DNA from: Marinobacterium iners DSM 11526
Lineage (GTDB): Bacteria > Pseudomonadota > Gammaproteobacteria > Pseudomonadales > Balneatricaceae
Reading direction: 5' to 3'
Length of the DNA stretch: 64,000 nucleotides
Assembly (NCBI RefSeq): GCF_900107855.1
Contig: NZ_FNRJ01000001.1
Span: forward strand, 496,001-560,000
The notes beneath the pieces were generated by a model. It did no database searches, had not been told where the DNA came from, and was given only the letters and a program-made list of their open reading frames with translations. The position numbers and the translations under genes were made by a program. Shown here piece by piece: positions 35,725 through 44,387 of the stretch (position 1 is the first letter of the stretch; each line of letters opens with the position of its first letter).

Positions 35725-36864
35725 ATGTCTGAAACAACAAGAATCGATTTTATTTACCTGTCCGAGCCGGACATGATAAAAGCAGGCGTTACCGATATGT
35801 CTGCTTGCGTAGATACGATGGAAGAGATGTTCGTGCTGCTTCACAAGGGCGACTATCGCATGGCCGGGCCCAACAGTGACTCTCATGGCGCCATGATCAC
35901 TTTCCCTGAGGAATCCCCCTTTCCGACCATGCCCAAACCCACTGCCGATCGTCGCCTCATGGCCATGCCCGCCTACCTGGGCGGTGACTTTCAGACCTGC
36001 GGTGTGAAGTGGTATGGCTCCAATATCGCCAACCGCGAGAAAGGCCTGCCTCGCTCCATCCTGATGTTCATCCTCAACGACATCGACACTGGTGCCCCTC
36101 TGGCCTACATGTCCGCCAACCTGCTGTCTGCCTACCGTACCGGTGCGATTCCGGGCGTTGGCGCGCGTTACCTGGCGCGCAAGGACGCCAAGGTCATCGG
36201 ACTGCTGGGCCCTGGTGTAATGGGTAAAACCTCTGTGGCTTCGTTCATGGCCGCGCGCCCGAGCATCGACACCATCAAGATAAAAGGTCGTGGCAAGGCG
36301 AATCTGGAAAGCTTCCTAGCCTGGATCAAGGAAGAATATCCGCAAATCACCAACGTTGAGGTAGTCAACGCCGACGAAGACGTGGTTCGCGATTCCGACA
36401 TTGTTACTTACTGTAACTCCGGCGAAGTCGGCGATCCTTCCAAATACCCGATCGTCAAGCGCGAATGGGTCAAGCCCGGTGCCTATCTGGCCATGCCCGC
36501 CAGCTGCATGCTGGATGACGGCATGAGCGGTGAAGGCGTACGCAAGGTGATGGACAGCATCGGCCTGTACGAAGCTTGGTATGAAGAGGTACCCAAGCCG
36601 GCACACAATGTCATCCCGCTGATTGGCATGCGTTTCATGGACATGATCGAAGACGGCCTGATGTCCAAGGACGAACTGGAAGACTTGGGTGCCATCGTGG
36701 CCGGTGACTCCCCCCCCCGTCAGAACGACGAGGAAATCATCATCATGTCCGTTGGCGGCATGCCGGTGGAAGACGTGGCCTGGGCTACCAAGATCTACCG
36801 TAATGCACTCGATAAGGGTATCGGCGTCAAGCTGAACCTCTGGGACACACCGGCGCTGCGCTAA
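35725..36864 (+). CDS. ornithine cyclodeaminase / mu-crystallin family protein
   Basis: The 379-residue protein has the family fold: S-A-Y-R-T-G-A-I-P-G-V-G-A-R-Y-L, then the NAD-binding loop I-G-L-L-G-P-G-V-M-G-K-T, and V-R-D-S-D-I-V-T-Y-C. Members act on amino acids or imines (ornithine, ketimines, alanine). Longer members near 380 residues are annotated in some proteobacteria as tyramine oxidase subunit B when found beside RidA and a FAD oxidase, exactly the neighbours here; that is a context match, not proof. ATG 35725 is preferred over ATG 35707. A nine-C run at 36710-36718 codes for Ser-Pro-Pro-Arg. Confidence 0.83.
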   Translation: MSETTRIDFIYLSEPDMIKAGVTDMSACVDTMEEMFVLLHKGDYRMAGPNSDSHGAMITFPEESPFPTMPKPTADRRLMAMPAYLGGDFQTCGVKWYGSNIANREKGLPRSILMFILNDIDTGAPLAYMSANLLSAYRTGAIPGVGARYLARKDAKVIGLLGPGVMGKTSVASFMAARPSIDTIKIKGRGKANLESFLAWIKEEYPQITNVEVVNADEDVVRDSDIVTYCNSGEVGDPSKYPIVKREWVKPGAYLAMPASCMLDDGMSGEGVRKVMDSIGLYEAWYEEVPKPAHNVIPLIGMRFMDMIEDGLMSKDELEDLGAIVAGDSPPRQNDEEIIIMSVGGMPVEDVAWATKIYRNALDKGIGVKLNLWDTPALR

Positions 36865-36946
36865 GCACACCCAATACTTGTCGGGCCGGTCACACACAGT
36901 AAAACCGACCCACTGACTGACTCAGTTTTATACAGGACCAACTCCC

Positions 36947-37369
36947 ATGACCAAGATCGTCAAAGTCAAAACCGGCTCCAAGTTCGAAGAGATCGCCAGC
37001 TACTCCCGTGTGGTTGCCGTAGACAACCTGATTCACGTGTCCAACACCGCCGGTCGCAACCCGGACACCCAGGAGATCCCGGAAGACGTAATCGAGCAGA
37101 CCGAGCAGGTATTCAAGAACATTGAACGCGCTCTGGCGGCCGTGGATTCATCTCTGGCGGACGTTGTCATGTCCCGCGTGTTTATCCAGAACCCGGAAGA
37201 TACACCGGCAGTCATGGAATTCATCGGCACCAAGTTCCGTGGCGTGAACCCAGCGACCACCGTGACTTGCCCTCCGCTGGGCTCCACCGTGTACAAGGTT
37301 GAACTGGAAGTGACTGCTTATCGTGGCGCCTCCCAGGCCGACGTCGAAGAGATCACCATCGCTCAGTAA
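36947..37369 (+). CDS. RidA/YjgF family protein
   Basis: The 140-residue protein contains H-V-S-N-T-A-G-R-N ... E-Q-T-E-Q-V-F-K-N-I-E-R-A-L and D-V-V-M-S-R-V-F-I, the RidA fold pattern, with N-P-A-T-T-V-T-C-P in place of the common R-x-x-V. RidA hydrolyses reactive enamines and imines. That fits a role between the imine-forming FAD oxidase downstream and the ornithine-cyclodeaminase-like protein upstream. The usual catalytic arginine could not be placed with confidence. Confidence 0.85.
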   Translation: MTKIVKVKTGSKFEEIASYSRVVAVDNLIHVSNTAGRNPDTQEIPEDVIEQTEQVFKNIERALAAVDSSLADVVMSRVFIQNPEDTPAVMEFIGTKFRGVNPATTVTCPPLGSTVYKVELEVTAYRGASQADVEEITIAQ

Positions 37370-37417
37370 CGCCCTTCGGGGCCTCGGCCCCGTCGTGCCG
37401 GCAACAGGACAACTGTT

Positions 37418-38710
37418 ATGACCAAAGCACTGGAACGCATCGCCACATCAGACGAACTGCCGTCTTCTGCCAGTGTGGTAATCATTGGTGGCGGTATCGT
37501 AGGAGTATCGGCCGCCCTGGCACTGGTCGAGCGCAACATCTCCGTGGTACTGCTGGAGAAAGGCCACATCGCCGGCGAGCAGTCCTCCCGCAACCTGGGC
37601 TGGATCCGCAAAACCAGCCGTCATGCGGCCGATGTTCCCATGGCACAAGCCGCCGACCGGCTGTGGCAACAGATGCCCGAACGCGTGGGCCGTACTGTCG
37701 GCTACCGTCAGGCCGGCATCATGTTCCTGGCCAAGACCGAAGAGCAGATGGCGATGTACGAAGACTGGCACACGTCCGTCGCCCCCCTGTCACTGGATTC
37801 AAAACTGCTCAACGTGGCAGATATCAATCGCCTGGCGCCCGACGGCCAAGGCCAGTGGGTTGGGGGCATACATACCCCCTCCGATGGCTATGCCGAACCC
37901 GCCATCGCCACCAGTGCTATGGCCGAAGCAGCCATGAAAAAAAGGGCGACCCTGATTCAGCACTGCGCCGTACGTACCCTGTCCCTGGAAGCGGGCAAGG
38001 TCGCCGGTGTCGTCACCGAGAAAGGCGAAATCCGTTGCGAGCAGGTTCTGCTGGCCGGCGGCGCTTGGTCACGCCGTTTCCTGGGCAATCTGGGTGTAGC
38101 CCTGCCCACGCTGCCACTGATCTGCTCGGTGCTGCGTACTCAGCCGATGGAAGGCCCTACCGATACCGCGGTAGGCGGTCCGAACTTTTCTTTCCGCAAA
38201 CACCAGGATGGCGGCTACATCATTACCCAGCGCGGCAAACTGGATGCGCCGGTAACACTGGATCATCTGCTGATCGGTCACCGCTATCTGGATCAGCTGC
38301 GCACTCAGCGCAGTTTCCTGAAGATCGGTTTCGGCAAGGCCTTTTTCAAGGATCTGACCATGAAGCGTCGCTGGAACGCCGATTCGACGACGCCATTCGA
38401 GCAGGTGCGCACCAACGATCCGGCACCCAACATGGGCCTGAATCAGGACGCACTGAACAACCTTAAAGCAGCCTGGCCGGCGTTTGAGGAGGCCCGAATT
38501 GAGGAAGCTTGGGCGGGTTTGCTCGACGTAACCCCGGACTCCAATCCGGTGATCGACCGTATCGAAGCCATTCCGGGCTTGGTAATTGCTACTGGTTTTT
38601 CGGGGCATGGCTTTGGTACAGGCCCGGCTGCTGGTCAGTTGGCTGCGGACCTTTTGGCTCAGGTCGAGCCAATTGTTGACCCAAGACCTTACCGCTTTGC
38701 GCGACTGTGA
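37418..38710 (+). CDS. FAD-dependent amino acid/amine oxidoreductase (DAO fold)
   Basis: The 430-residue protein has the dinucleotide motif V-V-I-I-G-G-G-I-V-G-V-S-A-A at about 21-34, the second FAD segment E-K-G-H-I-A-G-E-Q-S-S-R-N-L-G-W, and the C-terminal D-x-x-P-V-I-D ... A-T-G-F-S-G-H-G-F-G-T-G-P-A-A-G. It has no signal peptide. Relatives oxidise glycine, sarcosine, D-amino acids or amines to imines. The neighbouring RidA and cyclodeaminase-like proteins would process the imine. The substrate is not readable from sequence. Confidence 0.87.
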   Translation: MTKALERIATSDELPSSASVVIIGGGIVGVSAALALVERNISVVLLEKGHIAGEQSSRNLGWIRKTSRHAADVPMAQAADRLWQQMPERVGRTVGYRQAGIMFLAKTEEQMAMYEDWHTSVAPLSLDSKLLNVADINRLAPDGQGQWVGGIHTPSDGYAEPAIATSAMAEAAMKKRATLIQHCAVRTLSLEAGKVAGVVTEKGEIRCEQVLLAGGAWSRRFLGNLGVALPTLPLICSVLRTQPMEGPTDTAVGGPNFSFRKHQDGGYIITQRGKLDAPVTLDHLLIGHRYLDQLRTQRSFLKIGFGKAFFKDLTMKRRWNADSTTPFEQVRTNDPAPNMGLNQDALNNLKAAWPAFEEARIEEAWAGLLDVTPDSNPVIDRIEAIPGLVIATGFSGHGFGTGPAAGQLAADLLAQVEPIVDPRPYRFARL

Positions 38711-38820
38711 GCTCTTACTTGCGCTTGATACTACCGGGAAAAGCAACATCAGCCCTATGGTTGGTACCTTAATTGTTCTGTAATCAATCACATTGCGATT
38801 TATCAAGAGGGCACAACATC

Positions 38821-39306
38821 ATGCTGCCGAAAGTAAGGACCATCATCTATGCATCGGACATTGCAGAAGGCAGCCGCCCTGTGTTTCGTATGGCAGTGGA
38901 AGAAGCCGTTGCGCACGGTGCACATATTATTTTCCTCCATGCCATAGAGCCACTGGTCGCAGAGACCGATGAGATGGTGCGCGACTACCTGTTGTCCAAA
39001 GCCCAGCTGAAGCATACCGGCCAATTAATGGATCAATACCGGCTCAAGATAGAGCAGCGAATTGACGGCTTTCTGGAAAGTGAAATACCCGATGATGCCA
39101 GACTAAGCCATCCACCCCAGATCGAGGTAAGAATCGGAAAACCAGACAGCGTCATCGTCAAGGTTGCGCAGGAGCAAAACGCCGACCTGATCGTGATGGG
39201 AGACCGTGGTGGCTCTGCTGCATCGCGCATCTTCCTGGGCTCCACAACACAGAAAGTGATTCAACAAACCTCCACTCCGGTGCTGATCGTCCCCTTGAGG
39301 GGGTAG
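38821..39306 (+). CDS. universal stress protein (UspA family)
   Basis: The 161-residue protein has the Usp fold with I-I-Y-A-S-D-I-A-E-G-S-R-P at the N-terminus and the ATP-binding motif G-D-R-G-G-S-A-A-S-R-I-F-L-G-S-T-T-Q-K-V near the end (G-x2-G-x9-G-S). ATG 38821 follows GAGGG. It lies 110 bases after the oxidoreductase and 41 before the tctC-like gene, a place where Usp genes often accompany solute-binding-protein transporters (TRAP and TTT). Confidence 0.92.
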   Translation: MLPKVRTIIYASDIAEGSRPVFRMAVEEAVAHGAHIIFLHAIEPLVAETDEMVRDYLLSKAQLKHTGQLMDQYRLKIEQRIDGFLESEIPDDARLSHPPQIEVRIGKPDSVIVKVAQEQNADLIVMGDRGGSAASRIFLGSTTQKVIQQTSTPVLIVPLRG

Positions 39307-39347
39307 CCCGGCGGATCTGAAAACCTTGCCAATTACGAGGGAACACC

Positions 39348-40295
39348 ATGAAAAAGCTAACAAAAATCCTGTCCATCGCTACACTGGCCATCTCACCTAT
39401 CCTTGCCAGCGCCCCAGCAATCGCTGAGTACCCTGAACGGCCGGTCAAGTTTATTGTGCCCTGGCCTCCTGGCGACCTTGAAGACATTATCACCCGAATG
39501 ATTGCCGAGGAGATGACCAAACAAACCGGCACGCCTGCTTCCGTCATCAACAAACCAGGCGGTGGTGGCATCGTTGGCGCATTGGACGTTGCACAGGCAC
39601 GACCTGATGGTCAGACCATAGGCTCCTTTGTTGCTGACATTCTGACCACGCATATCCATTCGGGTAATGCACCCTACGACCAAACTACCTTTGAGCCGGT
39701 AGGCATTTTCCTGGATTACCCGTTCGTCATTGCGACAAAAGCAGATGCTCCCTACAACAACTTGGAGGAATTGGCGAAGTACTCCCAGGCGAACGACGTC
39801 TCTCTGGGGCATTTCGGTTATCAGGCACTGCCGACCGCACTCACGTTCAAAGCAGCCAAGCAGGAAGGTATTCGTATCGCCTCCGACTCAGCCTTCGATG
39901 AAAACAACTGCTCAACACTGGCTACTGGCGACGCTGACATCATCAATACCACGACTCAGCTTATTCTGTCCTGCCTGAAGTCCGGAGAGGTCAAACTTCT
40001 GACTTCCATTACGCAAGAGCGTTTAAGCATCGCCCCCGAAGTTGCCACTCTGGCCGAACAAACAGGGATTACCCAGACGCTATGGAACGGCCTGTTCGTG
40101 AAAAAAGGTACGCCTACTGAAGTGAAAGAGAAAGTGGCTGAAATCGCTCAGGCTGCACTTAAATCTGACCGTATTAAAGGTTTGAGCAACACTACTGGGG
40201 CTGGTATCTACTGGATTGGTGATAGTGCCGCAGAAGAGATGATAGCCAAGGATTTCGAAAGCTCCAAAGAATTGCTTGAGTTCATGAACAAGTAA
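39348..40295 (+). CDS. tripartite tricarboxylate transporter, periplasmic binding protein (TctC type)
   Basis: The 315-residue protein has a signal peptide ending at about A-P-A-I-A-E and the family start Y-P-E-R-P-V-K-F-I-V-P-W-P-P-G, followed by G-G-G-G-I-V-G-A. The family binds carboxylates (citrate, aromatic acids, amino-acid-like acids) and delivers them to TctA/TctB. A 9-bp hairpin separates it from tctB, probably keeping the binding protein in excess. Confidence 0.92.
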   Translation: MKKLTKILSIATLAISPILASAPAIAEYPERPVKFIVPWPPGDLEDIITRMIAEEMTKQTGTPASVINKPGGGGIVGALDVAQARPDGQTIGSFVADILTTHIHSGNAPYDQTTFEPVGIFLDYPFVIATKADAPYNNLEELAKYSQANDVSLGHFGYQALPTALTFKAAKQEGIRIASDSAFDENNCSTLATGDADIINTTTQLILSCLKSGEVKLLTSITQERLSIAPEVATLAEQTGITQTLWNGLFVKKGTPTEVKEKVAEIAQAALKSDRIKGLSNTTGAGIYWIGDSAAEEMIAKDFESSKELLEFMNK

Positions 40296-40303
40296 TCCCT
40301 GAT

Positions 40304-40334
40304 GGAAACGGCAGGCCCCCTTTAGGCCGTTTCC
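40304..40334 (+). terminator. intercistronic hairpin between tctC and tctB
   Basis: GGAAACGGC (40304-40312) pairs with GCCGTTTCC (40326-40334). There is no T run, which fits an RNA-stabilising or attenuating hairpin rather than full termination. Confidence 0.55.
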
Positions 40335-40376
40335 TGCTCTCTTCGTCTTTACGACCAACATTGATTAGCCGCAAGA

Positions 40377-40931
40377 GTGATTGCCGTGTCAAACGAAACT
40401 GCTGTCAAAGCCGATATCTATTGGATTCTGCTCATCGCATCGATAGTACTGCTGGTACTGATGCCCGAACAGGCCCCGTGGGTGGAAACCAAACGTGGGT
40501 GGTATACACAGCCCATGATGGGGGCATTGCTGGGTCTGAGCATCATGGCTGTTTTCTCAGCATATCGCGTGATTCAACTCACCTGCGGCAACGGTAACAA
40601 GTGGCGCAGCACGGTGTTCCAGCAAAACCCTATCGAAAGTCTGGTATACATGCTGGACAGCTATCGCACCGCCCTGATTTCTTCCGTACTGTTTTATCTG
40701 TATATCAAGTCACTGCCCATTATTGGTTTCGTGCCTGCCACGTTCATTTTTGTAACCGTACTTCTGTGGCTGTCTCGGCTTTTTAACCGAACTTGGCTTC
40801 TTGCGACCATCGGTACCCTGATCGCGCTGGTGCTGATCTTCCGAGTAGCCGTGTCCGTCTGGATGCCAGACGTATGGCTCTATTCACTGCTGCCCGATCA
40901 CATGGCGGACTTCGCCAATCGCTATCTCTGA
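40377..40931 (+). CDS. tripartite tricarboxylate transporter, small membrane subunit (TctB type)
   Basis: The 184-residue protein has about four hydrophobic segments (near 15-30, 45-60, 95-125 and 135-155) and lies between the TctC and TctA genes, 14 bases before tctA. Sequence conservation in this family is low, so position and topology carry most of the call. The start is GTG 40377; a GTG at 40386 is also in frame. Confidence 0.85.
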   Translation: MIAVSNETAVKADIYWILLIASIVLLVLMPEQAPWVETKRGWYTQPMMGALLGLSIMAVFSAYRVIQLTCGNGNKWRSTVFQQNPIESLVYMLDSYRTALISSVLFYLYIKSLPIIGFVPATFIFVTVLLWLSRLFNRTWLLATIGTLIALVLIFRVAVSVWMPDVWLYSLLPDHMADFANRYL

Positions 40932-40945
40932 GAGGCTAGAACACC

Positions 40946-42433
40946 ATGGATGCAATACTGTTAGGCCTGAATGAAGTCGCCACACTGAATGTCATCATGG
41001 CGATCATTATTGGGGCCCTGATCGGCGTCACCATTGGCTCCATTCCCGGACTTGAGCCCGCCGGGGTCATGGCCATTCTACTGCCAATGACTTTTGCCAT
41101 GGAGCCTCTACCCGGCGTTTCACTGCTGCTGGGTGTCTATGGTGGCGCCTGGTATGGCGGTGCAATACCCGCAATCCTGATGAACACTCCCGGCACCCCG
41201 GTAGCCGTGCTGACAACGTACGACGGCTACCCCATGGCTAAGCGCGGAGAAGCCCGCAGAGCACTGTCCATTGCTTACACTTCATCATTCGTCGGTGGTT
41301 TGATCAGCGTCTTTTCTCTGATCACGCTGGCGCCGATGCTGTCTCAGATCGCGCGCAAATTCGGTTCAGCCGAATTTGCCATGCTGGCGGCACTGGGGAT
41401 GATCTTTGTGGTGCTGGCCCACCGCAAACATGTGGTAGAAGCGGCCATGATGCTAGGGTTGGGCATTTTTCTGGGCACTATCGGACTTGATCTGTCTTAC
41501 AGCACGCAGGTCTACACCTTTGGTCAAAGTTGGCTGCTTTCCGGTATCCCACTTGTGCCTGCCGTTATCGGACTCTTTGCCATGTCGCAGGCATTTATCC
41601 TGCTGTCACAGCGTGGTAATGATGCCAGGGAAACAACACTGTCCGGAAGCGGCTTTTTCTCAGGTGTTTTTGACCTGCTCAGACACAAAATTACTGTCAT
41701 TCGCTCAGCCGCGCTGGGCGTCGTGATGGGACTGTTGCCTGGCGTAGGTGAGTTTGGCTCGCAGTTCTTTTCGTACACGCTGGCACAAAGATTCTCTAAA
41801 ACACCGGAGAAGTTCGGGGATGGTGCACCTGAGGGGCTGATCGCTTCAGAGACATCCAACAATGCCGTCACCGCATCGGTCATGATTCCTCTACTCGCGT
41901 TCGGAATACCTGCCGACGCGCTCATGGCCATGTTGTTGGCTGTGTTCATGGTCCACAACTACATTCCCGGCCCCACCCTGTTTGTTGAGCGTCCGGAATT
42001 TATCTCCGGGCTGTATGTTTCGCTTCTGCTGATGAACGTGGTGGTTTTCACCTATCTGACCTTTGCCACCAAGTGGATTGTGAACCTGACACGCATACGT
42101 GGACGCTTTATTGGCGCCTTTATTCTAGTGTTGGGTTTTATCGGCAGTTATAGCCAGAACTATCAGTTCAGTGACTGCCTGATTGCGCTCGGCTTTGCCA
42201 TTTTCGGTTACGTGCTTAAACGTAACGAGATACCTGCCGTGCCTATCATTCTGGGACTGGTGCTTGGCCCACTATTCCTGACCAGAACACAGCAGGCACT
42301 GGGTATTGCTGGCGGTGATCTAACCATTTTCCTGCAGAGACCTGTCAGCTTGACGCTTTTCATCATGATTATTCTGTCGATTAGCATCTATGTATGGAGC
42401 CAAATACATCAGCGCAGAGCTGAAAGTCAGTAA
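40946..42433 (+). CDS. tripartite tricarboxylate transporter, large permease (TctA type)
   Basis: The 495-residue membrane protein has the TctA signature G-A-L-I-G-V-T-I-G-S-I-P-G-L near residue 25, the repeat P-G-T-P-V-A-V-L-T-T-Y-D-G-Y-P-M-A, and a second G-L-L-P-G-V-G-E-F-G motif around 265-275. About 12 membrane segments are visible. It forms the pore of a secondary transporter using the preceding binding protein. A strong terminator follows. Confidence 0.93.
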   Translation: MDAILLGLNEVATLNVIMAIIIGALIGVTIGSIPGLEPAGVMAILLPMTFAMEPLPGVSLLLGVYGGAWYGGAIPAILMNTPGTPVAVLTTYDGYPMAKRGEARRALSIAYTSSFVGGLISVFSLITLAPMLSQIARKFGSAEFAMLAALGMIFVVLAHRKHVVEAAMMLGLGIFLGTIGLDLSYSTQVYTFGQSWLLSGIPLVPAVIGLFAMSQAFILLSQRGNDARETTLSGSGFFSGVFDLLRHKITVIRSAALGVVMGLLPGVGEFGSQFFSYTLAQRFSKTPEKFGDGAPEGLIASETSNNAVTASVMIPLLAFGIPADALMAMLLAVFMVHNYIPGPTLFVERPEFISGLYVSLLLMNVVVFTYLTFATKWIVNLTRIRGRFIGAFILVLGFIGSYSQNYQFSDCLIALGFAIFGYVLKRNEIPAVPIILGLVLGPLFLTRTQQALGIAGGDLTIFLQRPVSLTLFIMIILSISIYVWSQIHQRRAESQ

Positions 42434-42478
42434 TCGATTTACCAAAGGTCTCACTAAGCTCTAATCCCTTTGGTTTTT

Positions 42479-42499
42479 GGGGGCCTTGCCCCCTTTTTT
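42479..42499 (+). terminator. rho-independent terminator after tctA
   Basis: GGGGGC (42479-42484), three-base loop, GCCCCC (42488-42493), then six T. Confidence 0.92.
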
Positions 42500-42583
42500 C
42501 CTGATTTTATTGTAGTGATCAACCAGTCCCGGACAGTACTTTAAGGTTTGCTTCTGTGGCAACAGACGAAATGCCGTCGTTAA

Positions 42584-42775
42584 ATGCGTGAGGTTACTGC
42601 CTCCATCAGTACAACGATAAGTCGCGAGGTACAACGAAGTAGTGGTCGAGAGGCGTATCGTGCAGTAAAAGCAGACCGAAGGGTATGGAAGTACGCAAAA
42701 CGCCCAAAGTCTGGGTTACGAGAATTAGTGAAACGCTTCAGGTCACGGCGTGGAGTGCGCCAGTCCAGGCAGAAG
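42584..42775 (+). pseudogene. IS30-family transposase remnant
   Basis: The reading frame gives S-T-T-I-S-R-E-V-Q-R-S-S-G-R-E-A-Y-R-A, close to the helix-turn-helix block of IS30 transposases (T-I-S-R-E-I-x-R-N-x-G). It is followed by basic residues and R-S-R-R-G-V-R-Q-S-R, which resembles a later basic block of the same family, suggesting an internal deletion. No DDE domain remains. Imperfect ends G-T-C-C-C-G-G-A-C-A-G-T-A (42526-42538) and its partial inverse at 42942-42955 might be degraded inverted repeats of one of the elements here. Confidence 0.55.
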
Positions 42776-42822
42776 AGCAACCGCGAACCATTATTGTCGA
42801 TGCGGTCTCGACACCAACCGGT

Positions 42823-42882
42823 TGCACTCACCGCTTCCTGCTCAAATTCAGGAGAAAAAGCACAGCGTTGTCTGATCATCAA
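42823..42882 (-). pseudogene. IS3-family OrfA N-terminal remnant
   Basis: Reading from ATG 42879 on the minus strand, the first 19 residues (I-R-Q-R-C-A-F-S-P-E-F-E-Q-E-A-V) match the typical start of IS3/IS911-type OrfA proteins (R-x-F-S-P-E-F-K-x-E-A-V). After this the frame has no further similarity. It lies back to back with the IS30 remnant, so at least two elements inserted and decayed here. Confidence 0.5.
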
Positions 42883-42945
42883 ACACCTCGTTTATGGTGG
42901 CGATTTTTCAACCTACGCTGGTGTACGGAATCATTGAACACTACA

Positions 42946-42961
42946 TGCCTGGGACACCAGT
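42946..42961 (+). repeat. imperfect copy of the tRNA-Arg 3' end (possible att site)
   Basis: TGCCTGGGACACCAGT here matches TGCCTGGGGCACCAGT at 29486-29501, the last 14 bases of the tRNA gene plus two, at 15 of 16 positions. It is in the same orientation 13.4 kb away, as expected for an old integrated element. No integrase gene lies between, and the sequence could instead be part of an IS end. Confidence 0.4.
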
Positions 42962-42971
42962 CTTTTTTACA

Positions 42972-44387
42972 TCAACCAGCTTCTGACGCCCCACCACCCA
43001 TCGCCACTACCACTCTGTTGCGGCCATTGTTTTTGGCCTGATAAAGTGCATCATCGGCTTTGCGCAACACCCTCTGATAATCGGGGTGACCATCAAAGCA
43101 GGCCACACCCACGCTGATGGTGGCTTTCAGCTCTTTGCCATCGTACAGCAGGAAACTTTCCCGCTCGACGCTTTTACGCAGCTTCTCCGCCACAGTCCTG
43201 GCACGCGTGGCATCCATATCCACCGCAATGAGTAAGAACTCTTCACCACCCAAGCGGAACAGGTAATCGCCGGAACGGCTGTTGTTCAGCAATATCAACG
43301 CCAGCTGTTGCAGGACACTGTCCCCCGCCTGATGCCCATGAATGTCGTTTACTTGCTTGAAGTGATCGATATCAATAGCAAGGACGGCGAAGGCTGTTTT
43401 CTGAGTGCGGGATTGGCTAACCTGCTTGCTCAACACTACCGGCATGAACTTCCGGTTCAACAGCCGCGTCAGCACATCTCGACCGGATTCCAATTCATCG
43501 TTGCGCTCAAACAAATTGCTGAGGTGAAAGCGTATGCTTTTCACCTTGTCCCGCAGGTCTCGCAACAGGTGTACGCGTGAATCCTGGCTGATGGCGATGG
43601 TGTTGCCGCCATCCGATCCGAAAAGCGGCAGCAGCACACTGTCAATCTCTTCCATGGTATCCATCACCGCGCCGGCCTCAGCCGAGCCCTCAAAGGCATG
43701 AATACCTTTGTGACGGAACCATAAACCAAAGTCCGACGACTGTATGCGCGGCAGTTCACTCAGTTGAGTACCAACCGCCTGACTGAACATCAACTGATTT
43801 TCCCAGTCGAACAGAGCCGCCCTCTGCTGCTCTTTCTCGCTGGCAATATTCTGAGTGATGGCAAAAAGTCGATAGGCCTCTTCAGATCGCGAATTTCGAT
43901 CGTGTGACAGGGAGTAGGCGTGTCCCATAACTTCCATTGTCAGATCGATGGTATCCGATGCCAGTCGCATCGCCGCATACTGATCTTCATCTGGCAGATT
44001 CGGTACTTCATGCAGGAGCTGAACAAAGCGATCCTTGAGGCAACGCGCACCTCTCAGCACCAGGTGAACAGGTATGCCAATGCGAGCATGCACTTCACCG
44101 ATCTTGCGTTGTTCCGCTATCAATCGCAGCACATCACCTTCAGTGGTCGAGACAAACAGGCCCGCAACCCAACGCTGCATGGATTGACCCAAACGACTTT
44201 GTACCTCATCGTTTGACAGAAACTGTGATGCAGCGGGATCACCCAGCATCTCGCGATAAAAGTGCTCTGACAATGAGCTCGCGTGCCGCCGGGAAAAGTC
44301 GATGACAAACTGCTGAACCTCTGCGCTGAAGCGTTGATTGATTGCAGTCCACTCTGTACACAATTGCTCGGTCGAAAAGCGAGGCAT
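42972..44387 (-). CDS. globin-coupled diguanylate cyclase (DosC-like)
   Basis: The 471-residue protein has an N-terminal sensor globin (about 1-160) with the proximal-haem-type histidine in I-G-E-V-H-A-R-I-G-I-P (His100), a middle helical domain, and a C-terminal GGDEF domain. The domain has signature R-L-G-G-E-E-F (380-384) and an inhibitory site R-S-G-D (371-374) placed five residues before it. It should make cyclic di-GMP in response to oxygen or another haem ligand. ATG 44387 is chosen because GGAG lies 5 bases before it; GTG 44393 overlaps that site. The gene ends 11 bases from the IS debris. A c-di-GMP riboswitch starts 168 bases upstream, on the other strand. Confidence 0.9.
   Translation of the reverse strand: MPRFSTEQLCTEWTAINQRFSAEVQQFVIDFSRRHASSLSEHFYREMLGDPAASQFLSNDEVQSRLGQSMQRWVAGLFVSTTEGDVLRLIAEQRKIGEVHARIGIPVHLVLRGARCLKDRFVQLLHEVPNLPDEDQYAAMRLASDTIDLTMEVMGHAYSLSHDRNSRSEEAYRLFAITQNIASEKEQQRAALFDWENQLMFSQAVGTQLSELPRIQSSDFGLWFRHKGIHAFEGSAEAGAVMDTMEEIDSVLLPLFGSDGGNTIAISQDSRVHLLRDLRDKVKSIRFHLSNLFERNDELESGRDVLTRLLNRKFMPVVLSKQVSQSRTQKTAFAVLAIDIDHFKQVNDIHGHQAGDSVLQQLALILLNNSRSGDYLFRLGGEEFLLIAVDMDATRARTVAEKLRKSVERESFLLYDGKELKATISVGVACFDGHPDYQRVLRKADDALYQAKNNGRNRVVVAMGGGASEAG

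Noticed and set aside
37663-38466. 267-codon open frame on the plus strand, frame-shifted within the FAD oxidoreductase
   Set aside because: The overlapping frame has the FAD motif; this one is rich in Arg, Gly and His, as expected of an off-frame reading in high-GC DNA.
38793-38806. FNR-like sequence TTGCG-ATTT-ATCAA before uspA
   Set aside because: Two mismatches, and only 15 bases from the start codon, too close to act as an activator site.
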